Of a DNA stretch of 64,000 bases, positions 52,283 to 64,000 are shown piece by piece (within the stretch, counting starts at the first letter, position 1; every line of letters begins with the position of its first letter). The notes under the pieces were generated by a model that was given only the letters and a program-made list of their open reading frames with translations, made no database searches and was not told where the DNA came from. A program made the position numbers and the translations under genes. The DNA lies in the NCBI GenBank assembly GCA_030141605.1, contig JAQGDQ010000304.1, forward strand, positions 218,616 to 282,615. The letters are read 5' to 3'. This stretch comes from Tubiluchus corallicola. Its lineage: Eukaryota; Priapulida; Priapulimorpha; Priapulimorphida; Tubiluchidae.

Positions 52283-53340
52283 GATTTCAATGAAATTGAA
52301 AAATGGTGCAACGAATGGTTGATGCAAAAACACTTGTTGTATGTGTTGCTTATTACAAGTGCAGAACAAATCTCACACACCATATTATATCAGTGATGTA
52401 GTAATAGAAGAAAAATCTGCTGTATGTGATTTGGGTGTCTGAGTACCCAATGACCTAAAGTGGAACACCCCACGTTAAAGGAAGAACCAACACTCGAGTA
52501 ACATTTATTGCATTTTAATGTACAATTAAAAATACTGAAATCACAATACAAAATATGAGCATAGAATGCTTTGCTTAAAAATGTAAAAGAAATTTAAATA
52601 CTTCTTATCTCCCGCCAAACGAACGTTGATGCCAGCATATTTCAAAAAATGATGCAAGCTGGATGCCCGTAAAGGTACGAGTTGCAAAATTTCTACAGTT
52701 TGCTTAGAAGTTCCGTAATTCTAATGTTGTCTTTAACTGCGTTTATCTAGAATTAGTCATTCGATCAACTATGATCACATTTAAAGTGATTACATTGCTT
52801 TAATCTACAGGATTACACCTTAAAATGTATAAGTAATGAACATTAATTGTGTAAATATTCAATTTACAGATTTTTACTGACTTTTTGATGCACATGTATG
52901 TAAACTTGCCAGCACGTAGTAGGTGCCAGGCTGGTTATTTAGTTTATAGAGTTCGCTCTAGAATGAACGTGCCCAAGCATAAAGCAATCAGGATTTTAAA
53001 TTGATTTTACTAATTACACAAGATGCTTATCACAATTTTATTGCTGAAACTTTTTAATATTTGTCTCAGGTATTACAAAAATCTAAACTTCCCGAGAGAC
53101 TTTGCTTTTGCTTTAATCATATAATAGCGTAGACCAATCATCGCATTAGTATGACCAAAGATCATCATTTCAAGATCGGCTAATGTTATAGTTCTGCTAT
53201 ACAAAGCTACTGTTCATCCTATTTTGGAATTTGCATCAGTAGTGTGGTTAGTGCAGTATGTAAACTGAAAGATGCATTGTAGAAAAATCAAAACAGATGT
53301 ATGAGATTAGCCCTTGGTGTAAATCCTGCAGTATTATGTC
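52283..53340 (+). mobile_element. Decayed LINE reverse transcriptase (plus strand), interrupted
   Basis: Separate in-frame islands match the late part of non-LTR reverse transcriptases in the right order: DFNEIEKWCNEWLMQ at 52283, YISDVVIEEKSAVCDLGV near 52385-52440, NDLKWN near 52460, LYKATVHPILEFASVVW at about 53197-53247, and KNQNRCMRLALGVNPAV near 53282-53332. Stops and frame changes separate them. Roughly 700 bp lies between the third and fourth islands, where about 120-150 bp is expected, so something inserted there or the sequence was rearranged. Confidence 0.6.
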
Positions 53341-53639
53341 CACTTTGGAACTGTTGATGTTGTCAATTGCTACAAAATTGTGAATTGTGAATTAAAACAG
53401 TTTTCCAAGAATAATATTTTTTTCAAGACCACACCAAGAACTATGATGCCATACATCCAAACTCTTTATATATCTAACCAATTGTCGCCACCATTTTTGG
53501 ACCCATCCATGGAACTTTTCCCCAACAAAAAACTTCACAGAAAACTTTTTTGCCAGAAAAATTTACTCCCCAGAAAAAACTTTCTGAGTATGAGGGACCG
53601 TACACGAGTCGAGTTCTAGGTCCTGATTTCATTGTAAAA

Positions 53640-53960
53640 AAGTTTTTGTTAAGGGCAAAGTAAATAAGCTTTGTCATGGCCTGGTCTATGTAATGTAAAT
53701 GTTTGATTTGTGTGGCCCGTGTTAGAATATTATCAATAAATAGCCCTAAGTATTTCATTTTTTGGATCGTTCAATTACTTGATACATTAGGTGAAATTAG
53801 CATGTATTTTATCTTTTTATAATTTAATGTCAGTTATGGCTTGCATCCAAGCAGTGTCGTTTACCATTTCATCATTAACTATTTGTTGTAGATGGTACCT
53901 GTTGTAGGTTAATATCTGATCAAAACAGGGTAGTATCACCAACAAACATTCTTGTATGAA
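53640..53960 (-). mobile_element. Decayed LINE reverse transcriptase (minus strand)
   Basis: On the minus strand MFVGDTTLF at about 53923-53952 corresponds to the (F/Y)xDDT catalytic box, with the first Asp changed to Gly. NDEMVNDTAWMQA and then MKYLGLFIDNIL (from 53758) follow in the usual order, with frame breaks between. It is a different copy from the plus-strand remnant next to it and overlaps it in domain content. Confidence 0.55.
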
Positions 53961-56900
53961 ATCTGGAACGTCTCCAGACTGAAAGTCTATAATTCATAAT
54001 TATAAGGCATCAAGTAGTCTGGGTTTTTAAATTTGCATTGCTTTTGTCAATCATTCTTATTTTGGTATGAAAATAATTGTATTTTGATAATTTGTATGGG
54101 CAACAACAATGTCCACTCCAAATTTTCTTGACAACTGTTGCAGTAACGCCTCTTAGTTTTCACTTTGGGCGAAAGTGTTCTGATATACGTTCCAATCATA
54201 GCTAACACTGGCCGCTTTTAAGCAAGATCGCCATTCGTGAATAACTGACTATGAATTGTAAGCTCCATTAACGTGTTATTTTATTACTTAGGCTTACCAA
54301 GCACCACAATTTTGCATCACCACTTAATATTGAATTAATTGAATATAATAGAAATGTTACCTGATATTGTCGCGAAGGTGCTTCGTGTGCTCTTCACAAG
54401 TTTTGCACGCAATAAATTAATAATAATAATGGCAGCATTTTATGTTTATAACTTTCGCAGAAGCAGTCACATAAACGTCCAAAACATAAATGTTACCGCC
54501 AGACGTAACTAATGGATATTGCACGTAGTATTGAAGATCCTTGGCAAAACTTACATTCTAACCACAGTTATGGAATAATGAAAACGGCATGTAAAAAGCT
54601 GCGGAGGCTATCCCGTGCACACTTGACACTAACGACAATATCGTTAACACTAATGTAGAAAATATAAGCTGGAACACTGAGTTGCGATAATTAAAGAAGA
54701 AAACAAAATTATTATTATTGTATTCTGTCATAATTTTTACAGTTTCCAAAAATTAGATGATGCTAAAAATTCTTAACAGTATAATTAAATTAATAATATT
54801 ATTGACTTTAACAATGTTTGTGGTGCTGATGTTATTGATAAAAGTATGGCCATAGTTAAAGAATTCACAGTCACCTACACAGAAAACTTTAATGCAATGA
54901 CGTATATCCAGTGAAAGAGGTTTGAAAAAATGTGCCAGATACTTAAACATGAAGTATATGCCAATCGCAAGGCACAGCATAGGCCATTGAAGAACTGAAG
55001 GCCACAGGTCATCCAAAATGCGGCATGGTCTCAATTCAAGTTCTTGCACTGACTAACTGATGATCTCAGAAGAGACACTAACAGTTGGCACATTGCACAT
55101 GGATATCTGGAATCGGGCCCCATCATCCTGGGCTGCAGCGAATGAACGCGCTTTAGTTTTCAAAACTTTATTACATCAGAAAAAACTTACAAAGTTACAA
55201 AATATCTCAAATCATTTGTGTAGAGCATTCTCACATATATCTGTGAAATTATGTTTAATTGCTTATGCAACGGCTGCAAAATAAAGATTTTAGACGACAA
55301 TAGACGTGACGGGCGTATGATGATGATGAAGTATGCAAAACTACAATACAATAAAATCACACACACAAAATTTATGGTTTTAGAAATTAATTTATTTTAC
55401 AAAGTTCACATTAGATAAATATGCACAGTGACAACAATAACAATGGTTAAACAAAAACGAAATGTGTTCAACTTAAATAAGGGTACTTATAAGATGGACA
55501 GATAACAATATAATCAATTTACAGCAAACACAATTGTTTCACGTCACCATTACTAAAACGTGTTCATAATATTATTTTATAAAATCTGTGTACATTTGTT
55601 TCACGATCTTTTTGTTAGAATTGTGTTTAGAAAATGTGAAATAGCTACAGGCACATACAAAAAACTCTTTCTATTCTACAAATAACACATTATAAAGCAT
55701 AGTACTAATCAATGACACAGGTAAAAAGGCTTTGATAGAGACAAGCTTGAAAAGTTTGAACACTACAAATCTCAGCAAGAACATATCTAAATTTCAATTC
55801 TGAGGCAAATTAATAACAATTAGTTTTGCTATCATTTCTCAATTAAGCTTTAGTCATCTAAAGAATGTATCAAATAAGAATTTCAATCAAAACTAAAACA
55901 AAAGTTAGTACTGTCACAATCATGCAGCAAAAATGTATGAAAATGAAAATAGAGAAACTGTAAGACAGTACATGCAAGAGTTTTTTGAAAAAAGTCAAAA
56001 TAAATTTGCCTGGAATTTTTTTTACCAGATTTATGCCAATGCAAATTTTAGGTCTAAGCTGATACTTCAAGACTAAGTCAAGACTTTCAGGGGCGCAGCA
56101 AGGGGTGTCACAAAACTTTCATAGCATGGGTACAGTAGGCAAATATTGTTGTCTAATTTTCACGTCGACAAATGTCATAAGCACAGTGACGTATAATTTC
56201 TGACATTTTGCATGTATTTTTTTATATGTGGTATGATGTTTACATTTTCATTGTTTTAGAAATCATTATGCGGGCAGCTGTTTGATGCCAGCATGTGATT
56301 TTCGTAACATTATTTTATCGAACGTTTAAATGCTGTTCAACACGTTTGTGTATCTTCCTAACAGAAGGCAAAATGCTCGATGTAATTTAATATTCCATCA
56401 AAGCACTGCTTATAGTGATTACTGTTGAGTTTGCTACAGAGTAGGACGATAATTAGTATTTTAATATCTTTGTAATATTTTTCTTTTCTTTGTTTTCAAA
56501 AAATTTCTGCACAGTATACATCTTGAGATTACAATGAAGTAGATTTATAATCATGTTCTTTCCCACGTTAATATTTGAAGAGTTGCCAAGTGGGCTTATC
56601 ATATCTTTGAAGCATACAGGGAAAATAAGGTAAGTAAGGTTGACAAGACAGAGAGATTTGTCAAACATTTACACATGCAAGTATAATTGACTTACTCAAG
56701 AATGTAAATAAAATACAATTTTGTGTAATCATATACTAAATATTATGCCATACTTCAAATATGTTACAATTTGCGTATTAACAATGGACAACAACAGTTT
56801 GGATGGAAGCAGTTGCATGGATGGAACATATTTGCTAACCGTTGTACAACATAATTAAATTATTATGGCATATATGTTCAACTGTAAGAACTAGAAAACA

Positions 56901-57557
56901 TAAATTACACATTTCTTACAGCTTTTATTATCTAATTACGGTGATACCTTGATCACATCTTCAATCACTTAGCAATTACAATATAACTAAATAGTGATCA
57001 AAAGTTAATTTGTCCATTGAACTGCTGTGTGTCATTCACTTCATTTTCAGGTATATATAAACTGAAAGAAAAAGGTCACAACACAATTCACAAGAACCTA
57101 TTCTATCTATAGACAAACAATCGAATAGTTCCCACGTTATGCTTTACAACCTTGAACTTTATTGAAAAGCAACGCTAGAAATGCTAATCAAGCAAGATGT
57201 GATGATCCTGGATCCAGATAAAACTAATCTACAAAATGACGGGCAATTCTTTCTCATATATTAATACATCTATTTGTTGGTACCATGCACATTACACTGG
57301 TTTTTTTATTATAATTAAAAAATTGCTAAATAATCCTTAAAATGTGTAAAGTGAGACTACATATTTTAGTTAAGAATAAGGAACAACAGACAGCTAAAAC
57401 CACAGCTCTCTTACATATATATTACAGTTAAATTTGTTATGTTCCATGAATATCTACAGAAATCTAAAATGCTAAATCAATAGTTAATAACTTATTTTAC
57501 AAACGATCTCCATTTCAGATCCTTGTATAATAGTGACGCACACACACAAACCTTATA

Positions 57558-60500
57558 CTAGGAAATGACACAACTTTTCCTGCAACTCGTAGGTGACTCA
57601 CTTGGATTCAATATTTTGCGTTTATGTTTGTCGTAGTTCTTCGTCATATACCTGAAAAAATTTATTGTCTGTATTATGTAAATTTGAAACGAAATCCGGA
57701 ATATGATGCAATTTCAATTAAGATCAACTTAAGCGATAAGAAACAATGTTTTGAGGAAGTCTCCCTTATCAGTCATCAGGTTTGAATTTGTAAGAAATGT
57801 AATGTAATGCTGCTATTACAAACAGTATACAATGTTCAGTGCTAAACTGTGCGATGGATGTTTTACGGAAATTTTGCTTTTTATACATGTGTAACAATAT
57901 GTTTAACATTAATCTCCAAGAGGAGCAGCCTAGTGGTGGCAGCGTATGCTTAGCCTTAAAATGAAGTAGTGCATAAACTGGGAAGTAAATGGATGGGTGA
58001 CAGCTAGACAACCTGCTTCTGAGCTGTTTTTGACCTGCCATACTCTTCTAGAGTCTAGACCATTTCACTTATCAAGGAAAGACGTGTATACTACTGAATA
58101 CGACTAATGCATTTCCAGTGTTTCATGATGCACACGTTATCAAAGAGCTAGATTCCAGTGTAGCCACAGAGGATCCAGGCTTGCAGTGTGTTGAACTATA
58201 TAAAAAACCTATAATTTTTTGGAGGTATAGTATACATTAACAGTAAATAAAGCACTGAAATATTTTTCACAAGGTGAAATGGCAAACTGAAGGAAATATG
58301 TTATTTTGGTTATTAGGGCCAGTGCTAGGAAGTGAGCGGGGCCCAATTAGAAAAGTGTTAGTGGGCCTTCTACCCTACAAAACCTGAAGATTGACATTTT
58401 ATGCTTCACGTAGTGGGCCAGTCTAAGCCAAAAAGCGTTGAGGGCTTGAGGCTCCAGCATTAGCCTAAGTTATATACTAAAAATCGAAAGCCCATATGAA
58501 AGTTTGAATGTTTTATTACAAATCAAGATAATTACTGACATAGTGCTTATGCATAGGCCTTCTAAAAACAGTTTTTCTGGCTTTTTAATCTGAGAAATCT
58601 TTCAATGTCATTTCATAGTCAATACTTTTTGTAATGTCATTTCCTGTAGATAACATCGCCAAATTGTTGGCTGTAGGTATGTTTTCATCTGTGCTGAGGG
58701 TTTGAATATCACCCACAAATTAGTAAAATTAAAATCCAATGACGATCTAGCTAATGCAAATAAGACAATAAACTGAAATTACACAACAAATAAATAAAAG
58801 ATCAGCAAAAACACTTTGAAATATAAATATTGAAACACTGAGTGAATAGTTTGTGCACACTGGACACTCCTTAATTCATCATAGCGCCCTCGGAATCTAC
58901 AACGGGCCTCCTCTCGACGCCTGTCTAATTAGTTTAAAACCTGCCCTATGTATAAGTTTCTCCGAAAAAGTAAATAATGGGATATTACAGCAGACGAAAA
59001 TGTCCAGAAGCAATTTTCCAGGATCACCTATTCATTTGCTAACCGAGCCCAACAATATTAACTTGGGTCATTCAAATTACACTGTCCCCACTCAGCTAAT
59101 GTCAGCTGATAATAAAATATAATAATAAACAGACATTCAGAATAATTCAAGCCAACTGTTTCTTATAATGGCTGTCAATGATAATTCCCTAAGATTACTT
59201 CCTTGTGATCAATGTACAGTTATACATGTTAACATGAATAAACACTATTTTGAAAATCTTACCTCTGCATTTGCAGTCTAGTCTGGTTAGTCATTGAGTA
59301 AGACTTTAAGTAACATTTGAGGGAGGTAGGCAGGGGCAGCTGCTCAATACTGTACATCGTTGTCTTAGCAACCAAAACCCGACAACAAGCTTCTTGTAAG
59401 GACAATACTGAAAAAGAAAAAGTATTTTTGTTATAAAGCAGACTTGTTTTATGGAGTAGGAATTTGGTGCAAACAACTCTTCTTAATTATTTCGATTGTT
59501 TAAAAAGCTGACCTACTTTTCATTTTTTACCAAAAATGTTAACATATTTCAACATTTACCTTTATTATGCTTCCACAGTCGATCCATCCCATTTCGCTTC
59601 AGTACTAGACGTGACAACTCTGTGAGAGACTCGACTATGTTAAAATCACAAAGGGGACTGACTTCAAAGAATGCCATGCCATTTTTAATAGCATAAACTG
59701 CAGCTTGCTCTTCAGAGATTTGTCGCTTGTAGGCTAAGTGCAGTCTGTTGCCGACTAGAATCTTTGGTACTCCAGGAGCATGCTAAATTAAAGAATAAAA
59801 GTGTTCACTATTAATAATATACCTATTATATATATGTATGTGTATGGAAGATGCAGTTAATTCTAAAATTAAATGCTCAACAAAAAAAACACAAAAATTT
59901 TTCTACAAGTGATAACCTATTTTGCACAAACACTTACAAAAGCAACATACGCTAATGTAAAATTTTATTTTCTTGTGTCTTGTTCTTACACACATTTAAA
60001 CAGAGTACAGTGCGCAAAATAACAGTGTCTAATAACCCATCCAAATAGATATCAGTCTCACGATGCAGATCTAAAGCAAAATGCAACAGACTTGCCTCTT
60101 CTATTTCTTTAATCCATCTGTCTATACCATCAAATGACCACTTATTAGTAATATCATAGACAAGTAAAATCCCCTGAAAAGCACGAAAAATAATTAAAAT
60201 AAAAATTTTAAATTTATATATAAATATTAATTAGAGTTATTACCTTTCTTGTTGCCACACTAGTGTTTAAGAACATATGTAAACCACATTCTGTTAAATA
60301 CATTTTTTTATGCAACAACAGTACACTAATAAAAATTTGTTAATACGGACACTATCACAAGATTATGGAACCTTCATATTTCAGTAAATGTGTCAATAGT
60401 TTTAAACAGGTGTTTAAGAAGAGTTCTAGAACGAGAATAATTTCCGCATGCAAATCAGTATAAAAAGCTAGAAATCCAGTCTTCAAGCGATGATAATAGA

Positions 60501-63500
60501 ACATTGAAATACATATCAACTGTGGTTAGCATGCTGACATGATAAATTTACAGGTAAAAAGTTTTTAAAAACTATGAGTAGTGTCAATCAAATTTACCTG
60601 TGCACCCCTAGAATATGATCGGATGATTGTACAAAATCGTCCCTGACCAGATGTGTCCCTAAAAATATATAAAAATCCAAAAAATTGGTCAACAGAGAGA
60701 CTACAAGAAAGAATTGGAAGTTAATGGTTGTACAAAATACTCAACAAGCAATGCAGGACGCTAATAATATATAAAGCACTTGAAAAACTGCAAAGCATTA
60801 TGTTCACTAGCTTTAAGTGGTCTTGTATTAACTAACAACCTTAAAACTAGTTATTGTTTTAGTGAAACACAACTAATTTATTCATTAGCTGGAGGTGTTT
60901 ACCATGATCTCCTTTTAGTAATGTACTGTAACAATAGAAACATCCTGTTTGCGCTCAGTTTAAACAATCTATTAAGCCATAAGACAAAAGAAGAACTTAC
61001 CAAAGTTGCAATTTCACTCGTTTACCATCCATGAGAATGGTGGTGGTTTTGTACTGAACACCTAAAAAATTAATTTGGGTTTATTAGTGGAAGACTGGTG
61101 TGGGAATTGTTGGATTGTATAATTAATCATTTTATCAGCACACAGGTCAAACCTTAATGATATTCAATGCCTCAAAAGTAAAATCAAACTGGTTTAACTG
61201 GATGAGGTATCAATAATCCATCAATTTCAAACAAACGTCTTTTTACGGCAAATAATGTTTTAGACTAAATATACTTAATTACATAAAAGGCATAGGAATT
61301 GTCATCAATTAATCATAACTCAAGTTCAGAATAAGGAACATTTCAAGTAGTAACTTAATATAGCTAGATAACTTTTTGTACAGTTTTGTGATATACAAAA
61401 ATAACTAATTTGTAGCAGGCTAAACTGATAAAGATACTTTTCTAATTTCCAGAAAATTTTAACAGAAAGTCAGTTAGGCCCATGTAGAGGTGCAATTTTC
61501 ACTTTGCAACAAAAAGTTGCAAAACTTGTGAATAACTAAAGTCTATGAGAGTGCATAGACATATACAACCATAAATTATGCAACAAAAAGTTGCCATCTA
61601 GGTTTAAATTTTTAGTTTCATAATAACATACAGACTGTTTTGTGAATTATTGTTTTGAATGAAGATGTACAGACATGCAATTTTTAATTGCAAAACTTAC
61701 TGCATGACCAAGGGAGAAACCTATCCACAAAGGTAGTGCTGTTCGTCACTAGCTTACACTAAATAATTTCCAATAGGACGAAGGTTGCAAAAATTGCATA
61801 AAAATAAAACTCTGGGTAGAACTTCTAGCAAGGTTCAGAAAGGCTTAAAAACATGCCCAATTAAGTTGGAAATCAAGTCAATTTCTATTTTTCAAAGCTC
61901 TTTCCCACTCCCATGAATTATGTCCGTTTTCCAAGACCACGAAAAATAGGAGGCCATACAGGGATAAGAGTTGTTTCTTAGAAAGTAATGTTTTCTCCAT
62001 TTTTAGTGAAAAAAGGTAACGTAAAACCCAATAATTCACAAAAAATCATCAAAACGTATTGGCTTCATACAATAGTAACTCGGGAATTCATTTGGGTGAA
62101 CCTATAAGGTAGCACACAGCATAAACGTTGTTTTGTCGGTAATCGCTGGTTAGTTATTGGGTGAGGCATGGTGGGGTTAATTTCAGTATATTTCACCATC
62201 TACTTCTCTTAATGTGACTGTATCGGTCATCGACTTCTCAGTTACTAATAAAAAGTGTTAGAATAAAACAGAGTTTAGGCAATGCTTGTTAGCAAAACAT
62301 CTTCACCAGTACAACCTCAAGATATTAAACAATAAATTTATACTTAGGTAAAAAATACTAGCGTTATGTGAATAATAATTTCTTTGTTCTTAGTTACCAA
62401 TAATATTAATAATAATAAGATGAAAGGATAAAAGAATGAAATATACCTACGTACAAAATGCACACATATATATATTTCGTTCTTTTATCCCTTTTATATA
62501 CACACACAAATAATACACATTTTATATAGTTATATATAAAACCAAACTACAGTAGCTACATGGCTAGTGATGGCTACAGCTGTCTACACATTGTTAGATA
62601 TTACCATATATCTACACGCGGTCCTACACTGTAACAGAGTTCTTACTCTTTACCTCTAACCCTAACGCAGAAAATGAATGTTCAAACATAATGAATAGTT
62701 TTTAGATAAGAATATAGTAAAGTAGCAAATAAAAAATCCGACTTTGTCAATCGATGCAGAATTTATTCTGTTGTATTGATGCAAAAATTTCATGATCAAT
62801 TGCGAATTGGCCTCAGACTGCGTTTCGAAAGAGAAACAAAAATTACAATATAGTGCCGATAGAGGATGCCACTGGAGGTTGAGGTGTGTCGGAAGTCGTA
62901 TGATAGTCTTTTTTATTTTCCAGTAAGTTCTCACTTTTTTACTAAACCGTTGCCTGTTTCTATGCTGGGATGCATGGTAGTAGGTAAAAATAATTGCTTT
63001 CTGGCAACTCGAAAATGAAAATATTTTGGTAAAACGCCTATTCCTTGTTCGTTTTCGCGATGCTGATGTCAACTTTTAAAAATCTATTTTTTTAACTAAG
63101 TAAGAGGTAAATCGTTATTTTCTTTACATTGTGCAGATAAAGGATATTTCTTTCTATTGGAACACTGCTTTCAGTGATACTTTTGATTTGGGCAATGTGG
63201 GACTACATTCAAAAATAACCACCTAATCTGCAACTACCCATTTAGCCACCTCTTAAAAGCATAAGAAGTCCTTGCACATATTCTAATGGAGGTTTTTCTC
63301 TAATTTGCTTAACTGCATTTTCGTAGAGTCTCACTCATTTTAATTATAACTGGCAACTCTAAAATGTCTTTCCGGAGGAAACACCATATTATATAAATGG
63401 AAATTACATTGGTAAAGGTTTTTTTATTTTACATACCCAATGTGCTGTTAGGAAAAGGTGATTCACTAGACGCATCTTCAAGAACATTCAAAATTTCACT

Positions 63501-63683
63501 TTTGCCAACGTCACTGTCACCAACCAACAAAAATTTTAATAAATAATCATAGTTTTTGCAAGAAGGAGCACGAGGTAATGAGGAATAGTTTGGCGAGGAT
63601 GCACTGGAAGCCACAGGGGACTGAGGAGAGCTAACACTCATTGACCCACCACTGCTGATACGCGAATTCAGAGACTGCAACAT
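57558..63683 (-). CDS. RAB40: Rab40 GTPase with SOCS box, 7 exons
   Basis: Exons in transcript order are 63683-63437, 61061-61001, 60658-60598, 60173-60096, 59782-59560, 59407-59263 and 57651-57558, giving 302 aa (human Rab40B 278). The P-loop is GDSDVGKS at 55-62. The switch II box reads WDTSGQG at 103-109, as in Rab40, instead of the usual Rab WDTAGQE. GNRLHL at 160-165 takes the place of NKxD. A SOCS box starts near 224 ([11 protein letters not shown]), with the Cullin-5 box LPLP at 247-250. The C-terminus CRKSCVIS has a CaaX-like cysteine (C299) for prenylation. Rab40 proteins are substrate receptors of Cullin-5/Elongin B-C ubiquitin ligases on membranes. The first 43 residues are Ser/Pro-rich and longer than in vertebrates. 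The start may instead be the ATG at 63641 (288 aa), because TTATGTTGCAG just before 63674 could be an acceptor. Intron 4 uses a GC donor. Confidence 0.93.
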
Positions 63684-63692
63684 AATCAGCAA

Positions 63693-64000
63693 TAATGTTT
63701 AATGGTAACATATTCTTCAAAAGTTTGCCTGTCTATCGTAATGCTTTCAATTACACTACAGTGCTTTACACAACTACAGCGTCGCAAACTGATACAAAAA
63801 AACAAATTTCGACACTTTCTATAAACAAACATGGCGACAAATTGATGTAAAGCACTGTCTGCCATCTATTAGACATTTATAAATACAACCTTGTGCACTT
63901 TAGACGACTACTGCTATCGCAAAGCGGATATAGTAAATATAATGGAAATTGAATGAAATATGAAAGAATTGAAATGCAATTACAAAGGAAACAAATGGGA
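63693..64000. promoter_or_regulatory. Region upstream of Rab40
   Basis: These 308 bp precede the Rab40 first exon. AACATGGCGAC at about 63828-63838 resembles a YY1 site, a motif common at animal transcription starts. No TATA box or second gene is evident. The promoter call is positional only. Confidence 0.25.

Overview
The window is AT-rich nuclear DNA from an intron-rich animal. It carries four complete spliced genes and the 3' end of a fifth. All were rebuilt by joining exons at GT-AG sites (one GC-AG) with matching phase and checking the joined reading frames against family patterns. Retinoic acid receptor, thyroid hormone receptor, EEIG and Rab40 together point to a bilaterian. Single, rather divergent receptors and intron sizes from about 0.1 to 6 kb suggest a marine invertebrate rather than a vertebrate. 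I cannot name the species.

Layout: (1) 3-677, + strand: the last exon of a beta-lactamase-like serine hydrolase. (2) 678-5920: intergenic, with one copy of a ~1.1 kb dispersed repeat, a decayed LINE 3' end and a 5S-rRNA-like fragment. (3) 5921-10204, +: a thyroid hormone receptor (TR) homologue, 8 exons, 408 aa, with the second ~1.1 kb repeat copy inside intron 4. (4) 11775-19907, -: a retinoic acid receptor (RAR), 10 coding exons, 447 aa, plus at least one likely untranslated upstream exon at 20938-21016. (5) 21.0-38.8 kb: a gene-poor stretch with a long GA tract, a diverged repeat family carrying AGGTCA words, a hAT-like non-autonomous transposon with a target-site duplication, AT tracts and low-grade tandem repeats. 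(6) 38831-50211, -: an EEIG1/EEIG2 (FAM102) homologue, 8 exons, 367 aa. (7) 50.2-57.5 kb: intergenic, with two decayed LINE reverse transcriptases in opposite orientation. (8) 57558-63683, -: Rab40, a Rab-like GTPase with a SOCS box, 7 exons, 302 aa, one intron of GC-AG type.

The main biological point is that TR and RAR lie tail to tail with about 1.6 kb between their stop codons. Human TR and RAR genes are also paired (THRA with RARA, THRB with RARB), so this looks like a retained ancient linkage. The TR homologue has replaced three of the four residues that grip thyroid hormone in vertebrates, while RAR keeps its retinoid-carboxylate contacts. I found no bacterial-type systems, CRISPR arrays or intact mobile elements.
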